From: Liolophura sinensis
Taxonomy: Eukaryota; Mollusca; Polyplacophora; Chitonida; Chitonidae
Length of the DNA stretch: 64,000 nucleotides
Direction: 5' to 3'
Assembly: GCF_032854445.1 (NCBI RefSeq)
Contig: NC_088305.1
Location: 13,705,606-13,769,605, forward strand
Shown here one piece after another: positions 1 through 10,875 of the stretch. The position numbers were made by a program, and so were the translations under genes. The stretch's first letter is position 1; each line of letters starts with the position of its first letter. The notes under the pieces are model-generated. The model ran no database searches, had not been told where the DNA came from, and was given only the letters and a program-made list of their open reading frames with translations.

Positions 1-2365
1 AAGTGGTGAATGGCTTTCTCTGAAGTTGGACATACTGGAAGGATATTTCTTCCACTGCTTGAACTGTTCATACATTAGACCTACTATATCTTTTATACAG
101 TTTGCGAGTAGCCTGCAGATGCGCGGCTGTGGTATTCCTAGTTCAGGTCGTGGCCGCTGAAGGGGTTGTGCAGGTACCAGTAATTCTGACCCCTACCAAA
201 TCTGATACACCTGGAAAAAAAATCTAAGCACCACTGAGGCTGATCTAGGCATTCGACTGTCGCTGGATTTTATGCTGTAATTTTGTAGTGGTGGCTTCAT
301 TGATGAGAGTTGTGCTGACCTAGTTATCGCGGACGTCAGAGCAAGCATCTGGGCTTAAGCACAGCATTTCAGTGATTTTAGTGTATTTTATGAAAGAAAA
401 CGCTAACATCTCTTGTATGCAAAAAACACAAAGGGCAAAATTCAAATTCTTTAGTTCTATTAAATTCAGAGGAAAAAATTATATCATCAGGTTTAATTAA
501 TTTTAAGCATTGTCCGATGAGATGTAGTCTTCTCAGCCTTCGGCATCCATTGAATTTTGCACTGACTGACATTTGTTAATTAGCAATTGCATGCTGACTG
601 AATGCTAACATAAACGACAAAAAATGTATTTGTATAAGTTGAACAGCGTGTCTAAGTATTCCTAAGGTTTACTGGGCAGATGAATGCAGTTTGAGCTGAG
701 ACGTTATTCTGCTGTCTGACGTAATTTGTGATGCCGTCATTGAATACTAACCGGCTTGCAAATCAACTGATTTTACCTCTGTGGTGGTCCGTAAATGACA
801 CAGACCTGTCCCACAACACTCTGTGAAATGGCCCCTCAGCTACACGTAACGAAACGATCTCAAACAGATGTCTTATGCCCAATTTCTGTGTTATCATATG
901 TCACTTCATTGAGTGAATGGGTTAAGGCTACATTACAGCTTAGGCCACCCAGTCTGATAGCGTCGTGTTTGATTGGATAAAATTCTCCGCAGGTTGTGTA
1001 GTACACGTATTGTTATTTTGTTCTACACGTTATTCCATAAAATCTCATTAAAATAATAGAGTATGACACTTTTTTAGAAAGCTTGAATATCTTGCTTTCA
1101 ACTAAAATATGTTTTAGACGGGTGCTGTCTTGTCCTTTAATAGTCTTACACAGCAAAAACTAATCTAGTGTAAACTCACAGCTGCTGCATGACAAGGGAG
1201 GTAATTCTTTTTAGACATACAGATGTTTAATGTACAGCATAGATCCAAAATATAACTATATTTGTATTCTATACTAAAAGCCCAAGTTGGCAATCCCAGC
1301 TTTGAGTTAGTTGGCCTGATCTGTTTCATTTATTTGGATCAAGCTTTTAAAGAGTTTAGCCCATTGGCCTTACTCACTTTTGCTGCACCCATAATTTTCC
1401 AAGAATTTGAATTTGATTTCGTTTATGAGGCTTGTGATTGTTTGGGAGAGGAAACATCAAACATTCCAATTATTTCAAAGAAAACTTTGAGTGCGAGCAA
1501 GAAGTACATCTACCTGTATGTCCTTTGTTGTCGGATAAGTGAAATGTTATGGAGTATGGTGTAAAACACTTTTCAGATAGATAAATCTTTTCCTTGAAAC
1601 ACTTACATGTATATGAAAGCTGTACTTCATAAGTCTTGCCATCTTGCTGAGTACATGTTTTTTACATGTACAAGATATATATGGTGCGATTTTGTGGATT
1701 AAAGAAAAAAAAAACGGATGTTAAGTCATCTGCTGTACTAATCAAGCTGATAACACATAAATGAATGTTTCACTAGACAGTTTTACAAATGTTGCTGTAC
1801 TGGGTCTGATCTAAATGGATTCTGCCCTGGAATGATCCCAATTAAATTGATCAAATATTATTTATTATATAAGAAATCCACCAACTTTTTGTTACAGTAT
1901 TAATTCCAAAAAGGAGATTTGAGCTGCCGCTAAATTTTGTGTGATCATTTTAATAAAACAAAAATTAAAAAAAAATGGTTTACATAATGATGAAAAAGAG
2001 TGAAGAGAATACAATAAAAATTTAGTAACAATGGAAAGTCATTAATTAATCATGCAGTTGGCAGAATTTTGAAAACAGTTGTGACAGAATTTAGTACAAT
2101 TATGAGGTGTTGCCATCAAATTTATAAAACATGAGAAAGCTGCTCTCATCATGGACTGAAGTAAACTCTGTCTACAAAACGCTGATAAAACCTAAGGAAA
2201 AGAATTTTAGCCATTCAAGTATTAACTATAGAATAAACCCAGCAAACATACAAATGTACAGCACCATTTTAAAACTAGAATTCGTTACATATTCTGAAAT
2301 GGATAGAAAAAAGAGGGAACTATTTCTTCTTGAACACCTATGTTAAATGTGGCGTGCTCTGTTTT
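1..2365. other. Unassigned left flank
   Basis: No recognisable coding exon, RNA gene or full repeat was found here. The open frames are short, AT-rich and without family resemblance. It could be 3' UTR or intron of a gene to the left, but nothing in the sequence shows which. A short motif around 1192-1206 (acaagggaggtaattc) recurs at 49374-49389 and may mark an old dispersed element. Confidence 0.5.
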
Positions 2366-2676
2366 TCCTCTGGCATTATTTATTTATTTGATTTATTTAA
2401 TTGGTGTTTCACGCCATACTCAAGAATATTTCACTTACACGACGACGGCCAGCATTATGGTGGGTGAAAACCGGGTAGAGCCCGGGGGAAACCCATGACC
2501 ATCTGCAAGTTGCTGGCAGACCTTCCCACGTATGGCCGGAGAGGAAGCCAGCATGAGCTGGACTTAAACTCACAGTGACCGCACACTCACCTTGAATTGG
2601 TGAGAGATTCCTGGGTCATTACGCTGGGCTGGCGCGCTAACCAATTTAGCCACGGAGGCCCCTCCTCTGGCATTAT
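2366..2676 (-). mobile_element. Full-length tRNA-derived SINE, family A, with 14-bp target-site duplication
   Basis: The element occupies about 2380-2662 in reverse orientation. It has the tRNA-like head (GTGGCTxAxTTGGTTAGC as A box, GAGTTxAAGTCC as B box), a conserved body, the 3' domain ending in CGTxAAACACCAAT, and an (AATA)n tail. TCCTCTGGCATTAT occurs exactly at 2366-2379 and at 2663-2676. A perfect 14-bp target-site duplication means a recent LINE-type insertion. This is the cleanest copy in the window. Confidence 0.93.
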
Positions 2677-3620
2677 GCTGAATGTGAATGGAAACGCCAA
2701 GTCCATATCTTTGACATGCCCAAATTCCTCAAACTTTTCGGATATGAAAGATCAGCTTTCAGTCCAATTTATGTACATTTTTAATTGATTTTGAAGACAA
2801 AACTACATTGGTTGGATTGGCCCATTACAGGGGTTCACAAAAAGTATAATTAAAAATTTATCAATCAACACAGAATAATGTCTCCCGAATATGCTTGAAT
2901 AAACACCTTACACTCGTGCAAAATGGTTGAAGAATTACAGTAGGTGTTTGAGCTTCTGACCAGGCTTATTCCAGCACATGATGTTAATATAGGCTACTGA
3001 TACCTTTGCAGACAATTTCTGAATTTATTGTTGTGGCGTTTCTGAAAGATATATAATGTACATTTTTTGGATGCACTGTGCATTGGGTACCTAACAGGTT
3101 ATATTCGTGACACTATTCCAGTATTTGTATGTTATTGAAGTGCCACAAGCACGTGTACCCGTAGGTTTCTTGGATCTATACACGAATTATACTGTGCATA
3201 TGTACAATTGTAGTTTGCACCGCACCATGTGGCTTACCTGAACACTCCGTAGCATCCAGGCTCGTTGTCTGTTGGCCTTAATATTTACCCAGAATGCAGA
3301 GTCTATAGATTTTGATATGTTATAGCCTTGTGATGATGATGCTGTTGTTGTTGTTGTTCGACTGTTGTCATTCCATTTCTGGATCACATACCAGTCATTC
3401 CCAGAACTATGTATATTACAAGCACACTAACTGACTAAGGTGAATCACTAAAAACTTGTCAGAAATATTTTCACATGCAAGGATATGTTTAAGATTTCTT
3501 TCAACCAAAAGCAATAGGAAACAAAAGAACATGTAACTGGATCCCTAACTAAATTCCCTTTCTGTCAACTAAATGAAATCTAATCTATGTTTAGATGAAA
3601 CTCCTCTGAAGTGAACTATC
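2677..3620. other. Unassigned intergenic DNA
   Basis: No gene seen. A short (GAT)n/(GTT)n microsatellite lies near 3329-3358. Confidence 0.5.
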
Positions 3621-3629
3621 TAATGCACA

Positions 3630-3972
3630 GTTTAAGCCAGCTGCTTACTCTTGAAACTCAAGCCAGCTGCTTACTTATGAGGATTAAGCCCGCTGCTTAA
3701 TCATGAATCTTATGCCAGCTGCAAACTCATGAGGCTTCAGACAGCTGCTTACTCATGAAGCTTAAGCCAGCTGCTTACACATGAAGCTTAAGCCAGCTGC
3801 TTACTCTTGAAGCTTAAGCCAGCTGCTTACTCTTGAAGCTTAAGCCAGCTGCTTACTCTTGAAGCTTAAGCCAGCTGCTTACTTATGAATCTTAAGTCAG
3901 CTGCTTACTCATGAAGCTTTAGCCAGCTGCTTACTCATGAAGCTTAAGCCAGCTGCTTACTTATGAAGCTTG
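3630..3972. repeat. 26-bp minisatellite, about 13 units
   Basis: The unit is close to AAGCTTAAGCCAGCTGCTTA plus CTCATG. Outer units are diverged and inner ones almost identical. Each unit carries the palindromes AAGCTT, CTTAAG and CAGCTG. Intergenic, with no coding potential. Confidence 0.93.
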
Positions 3973-4653
3973 AAAGTGTTTGAAGCTAGTTTGAGCAGAA
4001 TGAGCCATGGGCCCAAAAGGCAATTCCATTTAGGTATCATTTTTAATTTAGAATGAATGCTTCAAATTTATGCCAACAGATACACAAGACTCGGTTGAAA
4101 TTTGTTTCTGTTGCCTGATGGAAGTCATCAACTCTGCCTGTGCAGAATGTCTTCAGAAGAATGAATCTGATAAAATATTCATACCAGATTACTGCAAGTG
4201 CCCTTGTTGTACGTTGCAGTTACCACATTATAGTGCTCATATTCATTCACTTCGATGGGTATGACATAACAGAGAGTTGTTGCATGTCTATTATCCTGCG
4301 TACACATACTGTGTGTACTGGAGATGCAGATAAGTTGAGTAGTTTTTGTGTTGAACTTCAATAGTTCATGAACAACAGTTGATGTCCTAGTCAAACATCA
4401 TTGTGCAATTTTGTTGTTATTTATTTACACAGCAGTAGAAGATTTATATGTTGAGTAATAGTCACTTTGTACGTGGGTTTTGTCTCAGAAAAGAATTAAT
4501 CATTTTAATAATTAAAAGGGGATTCTTATTTCACGTGAATGTGAGGCAGTTATTTCTTGTTGTTGTTGTTTTTGTAAAGCTGCATTACTATTCATCCCTA
4601 TTTTTGTTTGCTCTTCTTGGCAAATCGATATTTGCTTACCCCATGTATTTATG

Positions 4654-4711
<58 letters not shown>

Positions 4712-5737
4712 GACTTGTGCTATTAAACCTAGCAGATATATATTACATGATTTTTTTGTCTGAATGTAACAGTACATCTCAAGTCAGTATTATATTTTCC
4801 CCCACATAGAATTTTGAACGATGTTTGTTTCCCAGTATTACATGCATAAGGGTGCTGATTCCTGCTATGAAGTACCCGTAGAATGTGAAATCCACGTGCT
4901 GTGATCGAGTATCTTGTCTTTTCTTTAATTTTGCAATCTGTGGGAGTGCTTTCTACTTTTACTCTTCATAAATCTTACATCAGCACACATTTATTCTTTT
5001 TTAAATTGTGTGTAACCCAATGTATATGGTTTTTTGGGGGGTATTTATTTGTTAGTTTTCTCTTGTTGTTGGTAAATATAGTATTTATATGGCAAGGCTC
5101 ACAATTGATTATGGTTATTATTTCTGGGTTACATAACTTCATTCCATTTATTGTTCTTCAGAATTGTGTATTTCTATTCAAAACGTTTGAAGGCTATTTG
5201 CTTGTATGCGAAATCATATATGACTTTTTATTTACTGATGAAAATATGTCTCTTAGCATTGCCAAATTTGCTGTGACCTGTTATTTTGTATTTACATGAC
5301 TATTCTATTACATATTCATTTCCATTTATAATAAATCTGTATCACTTTTCCATGTATATATATATATATTATATATATACAGCAAGTATTCCCTTGTCAA
5401 AACTTTTTACTGTGTTTCGTATAATGACGGTAATTGAAAGTGGACCACTTTTGTGACTTAGGATTTTAGGTCTGCACTCGGGTGGGACCTTCCGCCAGTG
5501 GAGAGTAGACGAAGGGATCATGTTATAGTGTTTGTATGCCATAGATTCTCATCTGTTCCGCCCAATAATGGAATATGTTGACCAACGAATAATGACATTA
5601 AAATCTTTTTCTATGCTCACTAGATACAGTGTGTTTGTGAAATCTTTACTGACGATTTATTGTAGAGTTTAATTTCTTTATACTCCAGCTGTACAGGACT
5701 GCCAGGAACTTGACCAATGAGTGAATTAATGAATGAA
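3973..5737. other. AT-rich intergenic DNA with AT microsatellites
   Basis: No gene seen. (AT)n tracts lie at about 4650-4710 and 5355-5380. Hydrophobic open frames at 4448-4726 and 4901-5299 follow T-rich composition and match no family that I recognise. Confidence 0.5.
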
Positions 5738-6095
5738 TGCTTGGGGTCGTACTTAACAATTTTTGGGTCGTATGACAAGGAGGAGTCATTAGGTGTGTCT
5801 ACATATACAGTGCCTTCTTGTAGCAGGGCCAGTCTATGCAGCTAAAGTGCTGCTGTCGTTGAAATATCTTGCCAAAGACACCAAACGTGACACCCCACCC
5901 AGTCACGTTACACTAACACCGTGTGAACCAGTCTTGTTTCGTTGCTCTAATCTTAATCTGTCAGTGCTGAGCACCAAGCCAGGCAGCAACAAGTACCATT
6001 TTGAAAGTCTCTGGTATGACCTGACCAGGTTTGATCTCGTGTCTTCCGACTTCAAGGGGGGCGCTCTAACCTTCAGGCTTCTGATGTGGTCCCCT
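5738..6095 (-). mobile_element. SINE-like element, family C
   Basis: A mid-repetitive element with homologues at about 51708-52045, 57612-57905 and 62452-62775. Its left end is the reverse complement of the 3' tail of family B (GTACGACxTTAAACCCCAAG), so it lies on the minus strand. The far end resembles a degraded tRNA-like head (CGAGATCAAACCTGGTCAGG, reverse strand, at about 6020-6039). Confidence 0.7.
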
Positions 6096-7100
6096 TGACC
6101 AGTAACGCTGTGTTTAGGAGCAAAGCTCCCACTCAGCCACAGCTTTAAGTCAGGAGGTTTATAAGGGGAAGGTTTGGGTTTACAGAAAGCACTGTGGTTT
6201 CTTCTATCCATAAACATTATCATTGTGGCATCAGTGCAAAACACTTTCTAGTAGATCCACCGAACAGCTTACATATGTAGTATAATAAATAAGCAAAGTA
6301 ACTCTGAAGGAATTCATTTTGATGATCTTAGTATTTTGACTTTAATTAAGTCATCCTCAGGAGAAGTGAGGCTGTATATACATGTATACAGTAGGCTCCC
6401 AGAAAAGCATAATTAACAAACATGTCTCAAAAGATAAGCCTTGTAATAAATATTTATGATGTGGTTTTACTATCAGTTTGGCAGTGTATACAACAATGAA
6501 TGGATTACAGTGTGCAGTATAATATGGCAGTTAACAGTTAATTGTCAATTAAGTGGATAATAAACACTGAAAAGGTCAATATGTTAAGAGTTTATTATAG
6601 TTTAGTTATCGTAAGATAATGTACTTTTGATGACATATACATGCAACTGTATGCATCTTTATATATATATACATACTGTGCACAGCCTTGAACACCAATC
6701 TATCAATCGATTGAGGAGGAATGTGGAGGTGGGTCATCCAGTTTCAAATCTTGGAGCAATCAACGAATGTCAAATCTATGTGAATGGAAAGCAGACCTTG
6801 AGTATTGTATCTATGACAATGGTCTGCTGATTTGATTGGACCAAACCCAAATTTCACATTCAATCATGTAATTTTGCTGTTTCACTTAATCATATTGTAC
6901 AATTAGTGTAATTCTTCAACCTTTTCGCATGTGTGCAAGATGTTTTTTTGGGCATATTCTGAGGGCATCATTCTGTGTAGACTAACACATTTATACTTTT
7001 TGTGAAGCCCCAGGATTGGCCAACTCAACTAATATCTCCAAAATCAAATTAAAAAAATGTATACATGGGGATGGAAGTTGCTCTTTCATATGCGAAAAGG
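6096..7100. other. Unassigned intergenic DNA
   Basis: No gene seen. A short (TA)n tract lies near 6660. Confidence 0.45.
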
Positions 7101-7440
7101 TTGAGTGAGTGAGTGAGTGAGTGACTGGGGTTTAATGTCGTGCTTAACAATTTTTCAGTCATGTGACAACGAAGGAATCCTTGTTGCAGGACGGATTTCC
7201 TTCACTCTTTTATCTAGTGCTGCTTCACTGAGACTACTTACCAAAGGTAAGTAAGCCACCCCACCCGTGCCATTATACTGATATGAGTCAACCAGTCGTT
7301 GCACTATCCCCTTCATGCCGAATGCCAAGCGAGGAAGTTACAGCTTAAGGTTAAGGTCTTAGGTGTGACTCGACCGAGAATTGATCCCAGATTTATCGTT
7401 CCAGAAGCAGACACTCTACCAACTGTGCAATCCAGGCCAG
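7101..7440 (-). mobile_element. tRNA-derived SINE, family B, full length with (ACTC)n tail
   Basis: On the reverse strand it reads: tRNA-like head (GCACAGTTGGTAGAGTG as A box, GATCAATTCTCGGTCGAG region as B box), body, the conserved 3' domain, then (ACTC)n, seen here as GAGTGAGTGAGTGAGTGAGT at 7103-7122. Homologous to 21945-22172, 47252-47606 and 53548-53885. Confidence 0.85.
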
Positions 7441-7770
7441 TTGAAAAGATTGAGAAAAGGGTAGAGATACTGTGTGGAAACTTTCAAGAAGTTACATGCA
7501 AATAACTACCATGGTTATTTGACATCTTTAGTGCTTCCTGCCACTATTCACAAGTATTGCACTATTGAAGAGAATACTGAAATGAAGGTTTCTTGGTAGT
7601 AAATTAAGAAATAGCAGAATTTATTTCTGCACTTCTGAATGGAAGACTGCTGTGTCAGTGGTGGAGATTTTACTGGTATGCAAAGCACATACTGATCATT
7701 GAAGCACATGAGATTTCTGTCTGTGCAGCTTTATGAAAAGAATGTCTCTACTACTAGATGATTGTAGCAG

Positions 7771-8015
7771 AGGTCCAGCCTTATAACTGGACGCAATGAC
7801 CAGAAACATCTCACCCATGCGGTGGTTGTGAGATAAAGTCAAACTCTTGCTGGCTTGCTATCTGGCCGTACATGTCTGCCAGCAACCTGCGAATGGTGGT
7901 GGGTTTTCCCTGGGCTCTCCTCGGTTTCCTCCGGACCATAATGCTGGCCGCCATTGTATAAGTGAAATATTTGTGAGTACGGCATAAAACACCAATCTAA
8001 TAAATAAATAAATAT
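7771..8015 (+). mobile_element. SINE family A, diverged
   Basis: The family A body and 3' domain end in GAGTACGGCATAAAACACCA and an (AATA)n tail. The tRNA-like head is diverged. Confidence 0.85.
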
Positions 8016-8089
8016 AACTAGGCAACTGTCTATATAAATGTCCCTGAGACCTGCATCTTTCAGTACATCAGGTTAGTGTAACTGGCTTA

Positions 8090-8290
8090 ATTCCAACCAC
8101 TAATCCTTCTCCAGTGAGGTTGTGTGTTTCAATGAAGTCCTCTCCTGGCTTCTCCACCAGGAGGTTTGTCAGATATACATTGCATGAGGTGCACTGGTTT
8201 CCCCGGGGCCCTCCATGGTTTCCTCCACTCTCAACCTGACTGCCATCATAGAGACGAAATATTGTTGCGCAGGCCTTGAAAAAGCGATAA
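8090..8290 (+). mobile_element. Possible old SINE relic
   Basis: Weak resemblance to family A, with a head-like segment, GGTTTCCCCGGGGCCCTCC and TTTCCTCCACTCTCAACC-like blocks. The 3' domain is too diverged to assign. Confidence 0.4.
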
Positions 8291-8967
8291 AACTATTTGA
8301 AATTCACAGCGACTGTCACAAATTAATGACAAAACACTAACTGTCTGTTTGTCCACATACAGCTTTCAATATGTGCGGATCAGGGGAGACAACCATGTAA
8401 AATATTCTCTCCTACATGGCAATCGCGGTGAAAAACAGCAGTTTCATCGAAATGACAGAGGGCATCGAAAACGCTGATAGCATACAGGAAGACGTTGTCA
8501 CAGACATAACTATGAACAATTAGCGTAATCGTGAATTGAAATAACCCAATAGAGTCTTACGGAAATTGCCCGCAGCTAGTTTTGGATGATGACGAGAAAC
8601 AACAACAACAACAACATCATTTGGGATTCAATGTGTTGATCACGAGAAAGCTTTCCAGTTACATTTATGTGGCTATGGTCGTAGTTGCCTAAGTTTAATA
8701 CTACCCAGGGCGGTTCATATTTCAGGGGTCTTCGTATTGTATGCGCTGTATGTACACTTTAAGTCTTCGGCTTACTCAGTAAAATTTGATTGATATTGAA
8801 GATTAATTAAAGTTAATTCCATGCGAATCAGCATATGACTTTGCCGCGAAAGACTCACACATTTCTTGGTCTGCAATCGGCTCCTGATACTCTCATCCTG
8901 ACCATTTCTTGTCCACGCCCCAGTAAAACTTGTTTGCAGCGATGTTTGCGAGCTCTAGTCCATTTTG

Positions 8968-9532
8968 CGCGCTAGTCCATCAAGATGCACTCCGTGTGAT
9001 ATTATAAAATTCTGACATTCATCGTAACACTAACGCATCTCAGAAAACATGGCACAAATTTCAAACTCGTATCTCCTCCCCACTTATGGCTCTAACTCAC
9101 CTCCTCTGCTCATTTTATAGTGGAATCTCTAATACTACCGGGTATATTTTCGTAATCTACTATCCTCACCTATGAAACTAATTAACTCGCTGCGTGTTGG
9201 TTACATTGACTGCTAGAACTTCTGCGGTGCCAAGTGCCTCGCCGTGGACAGCCTTTTTGAAGTTTAACACGACCTACGTCTGGGTTTGAATTGCAACTAT
9301 GTTTTGGTATTGAAATCCTCAAGAAAACTATTATATTTCGATTGCCGTTTCCAAGAACAACTTTAATGTTCTTAATTCAATTCAGAAAGGCACAAAAAAG
9401 AACTTGTATTGACTGCATCCAGTAGGAGTACGCAGGTATACGCTAATTTGTTGGAGAGTTGGCAATGGACTTAGTGTTACGATGAATGTCAGAATTTTAA
9501 AATGGCACACTGAGTCCATCTAGATGGACTAT
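8968..9532. mobile_element. Foldback element with ~60-bp terminal inverted repeats
   Basis: The segment at about 8970-9031 is inverted at 9472-9531. Both arms contain TAGTCCATC near the tip and TTCTGACATTCATCGTAAC inside. About 440 bp of unique DNA lies between the arms. No transposase is visible, so it is a non-autonomous DNA element. It lies 0.6 kb upstream of the first SMARCAL1 coding exon. Confidence 0.75.
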
Positions 9533-10100
9533 TTGCACACATTAACATGATGCAGAGCAAAGTAGTTTCCACAATTCTTCAAATTTTTCTTGCCCAGCGG
9601 CCAATTTTTATTTGTGTAGAGCAGCTTTTAAAAAGTCTCCATCGTGGAGAACACTTGGCAAAGGGTCAAAAAGGCAAATGTGGCTTCCTGTTCAAAATTT
9701 CACTGTGTTTTAGCGTCTACATTGATCGATTTAAGCACAGCAGGAGCCAGTTTTGGTGAAAAAAAAAGTTTGATCCCCTCAGCTATGGATTGGCAAAAAT
9801 GAATTTGAAGTTTTGTCACGTGGGAAATGTTGGGGAGGTTCTAAAATTGGATAAGAAAATATACAGTATTTTAGAAAGGGAGCTCTGTCCCCCAGATCAA
9901 AATTTGTCATTGCTGTCTTGAACTGATATCTTTAAAACCATGTATTGAGAATTCTCTGAGTGTTGTCCACTGCATCTAATACAGTATCATGTACACATAT
10001 GACTGGTTTTCCAGACAGGATTGCAAGCATATACATTCATGTACAAGTATCAATTTGAATGTACAGTAAGGTTGAAATCTTAATAATTTTGTGTTTTTCA
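9533..10100. other. Upstream flank or 5' UTR intron of SMARCAL1
   Basis: No coding exon seen. It ends in a good acceptor, TGTTTTTCAG at 10092-10101, so an untranslated first exon probably lies further left. I could not locate that exon or its promoter. Confidence 0.5.
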
Positions 10101-10114
10101 GGCTAGAACAAGGA

Positions 10115-10333
10115 ATGGACAATGAGTGGCCTGACGGAGCAGCAAAAACTAAGGATAGAGGAGAACAAAAAGAAGGCATTGGCCAGACTAGCAGAGAGAC
10201 GTGGCAACATGGGGATGCAAGCAACTTCAGCAGTACAAGTTCAACGCCACCTACAGGGTCAGGACAGGGGGAAGGGAGACAACTGTGGAGGTTCCAGACA
10301 GATGAGTGCTGGGTCTGGATTGTGGTTGAATAA
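10115..10333 (+). promoter_or_regulatory. Overlapping upstream ORF at the SMARCAL1 start
   Basis: An ATG at 10115 (GGAATGG, purine at -3 and G at +4) lies 7 bases before the SMARCAL1 ATG in another frame. It opens a 72-codon frame that ends at 10333 inside exon 1. The product has no family likeness. If the acceptor at 10101 is used, ribosomes must scan past it to make SMARCAL1. Confidence 0.5.
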
Positions 10334-10875
10334 GGCCAGTGTTGGTAAAGACTGTTCTCAGTCGAGGGTTGACACAACACCTCTGGCTCAGGCTGGCTCC
10401 AATATGACATCCAAATTGTCATCATGCACAAAAACTTCAGAAAAGAATCAGGGCCTGGGGAATGGTTCTGAGAAAACGGTACCTGAGAAGACATCAGGAT
10501 CAAGTGTGTCTTTATCGTGTGCAGGGACGAGCGGAAATGTTGTAAGACCTGCTCCAGCTGTTGCAAAGTCTGCCACTTTTTACGGGACTGTCTCGAAGAC
10601 GGGACAAAATGCACAAAATCGATCAAGTTTGACGGCGACAGTGCCAAAGCCTGGTAACTTTGGTGTAACAAAGAGTTATGCTTCAACAGGAGCGAGTCAT
10701 GTGAACAGTCGACACAGTGCCATGAACACTCTGGCTTATGTGACAGGAAAACCAAACCTGTTCAATTCTATCAAGGGCAAATGTGTTCTTTGTTCACGTG
10801 AACATTTTAAGGTCGAGGTTGGATTTCACACAGCCATGGTGGAAGTGTTTAAGACTATGAAAACAAGGCAGTATG
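10122..10875 (+). CDS. SMARCAL1: SMARCAL1 exon 1: RPA-binding motif, linker, start of HARP
   Basis: The ATG at 10122 is chosen because the RPA-binding helix follows at once. Then comes about 180 residues of Ser/Thr/Lys-rich disordered linker. HARP begins near residue 215 ([11 protein letters not shown]). The donor splits the Gly of QYG as G|GTGAGT. The antisense 259-aa frame at 9976-10755 is a shadow. Confidence 0.95.

Noticed and set aside
4901-5299. 132-aa hydrophobic open frame
   Set aside because: T-rich composition gives Phe/Leu/Val runs; no motif, and no splice context.
9976-10755. 259-aa minus-strand open frame
   Set aside because: It is antisense to SMARCAL1 exon 1, has no family likeness and no splice or promoter support.
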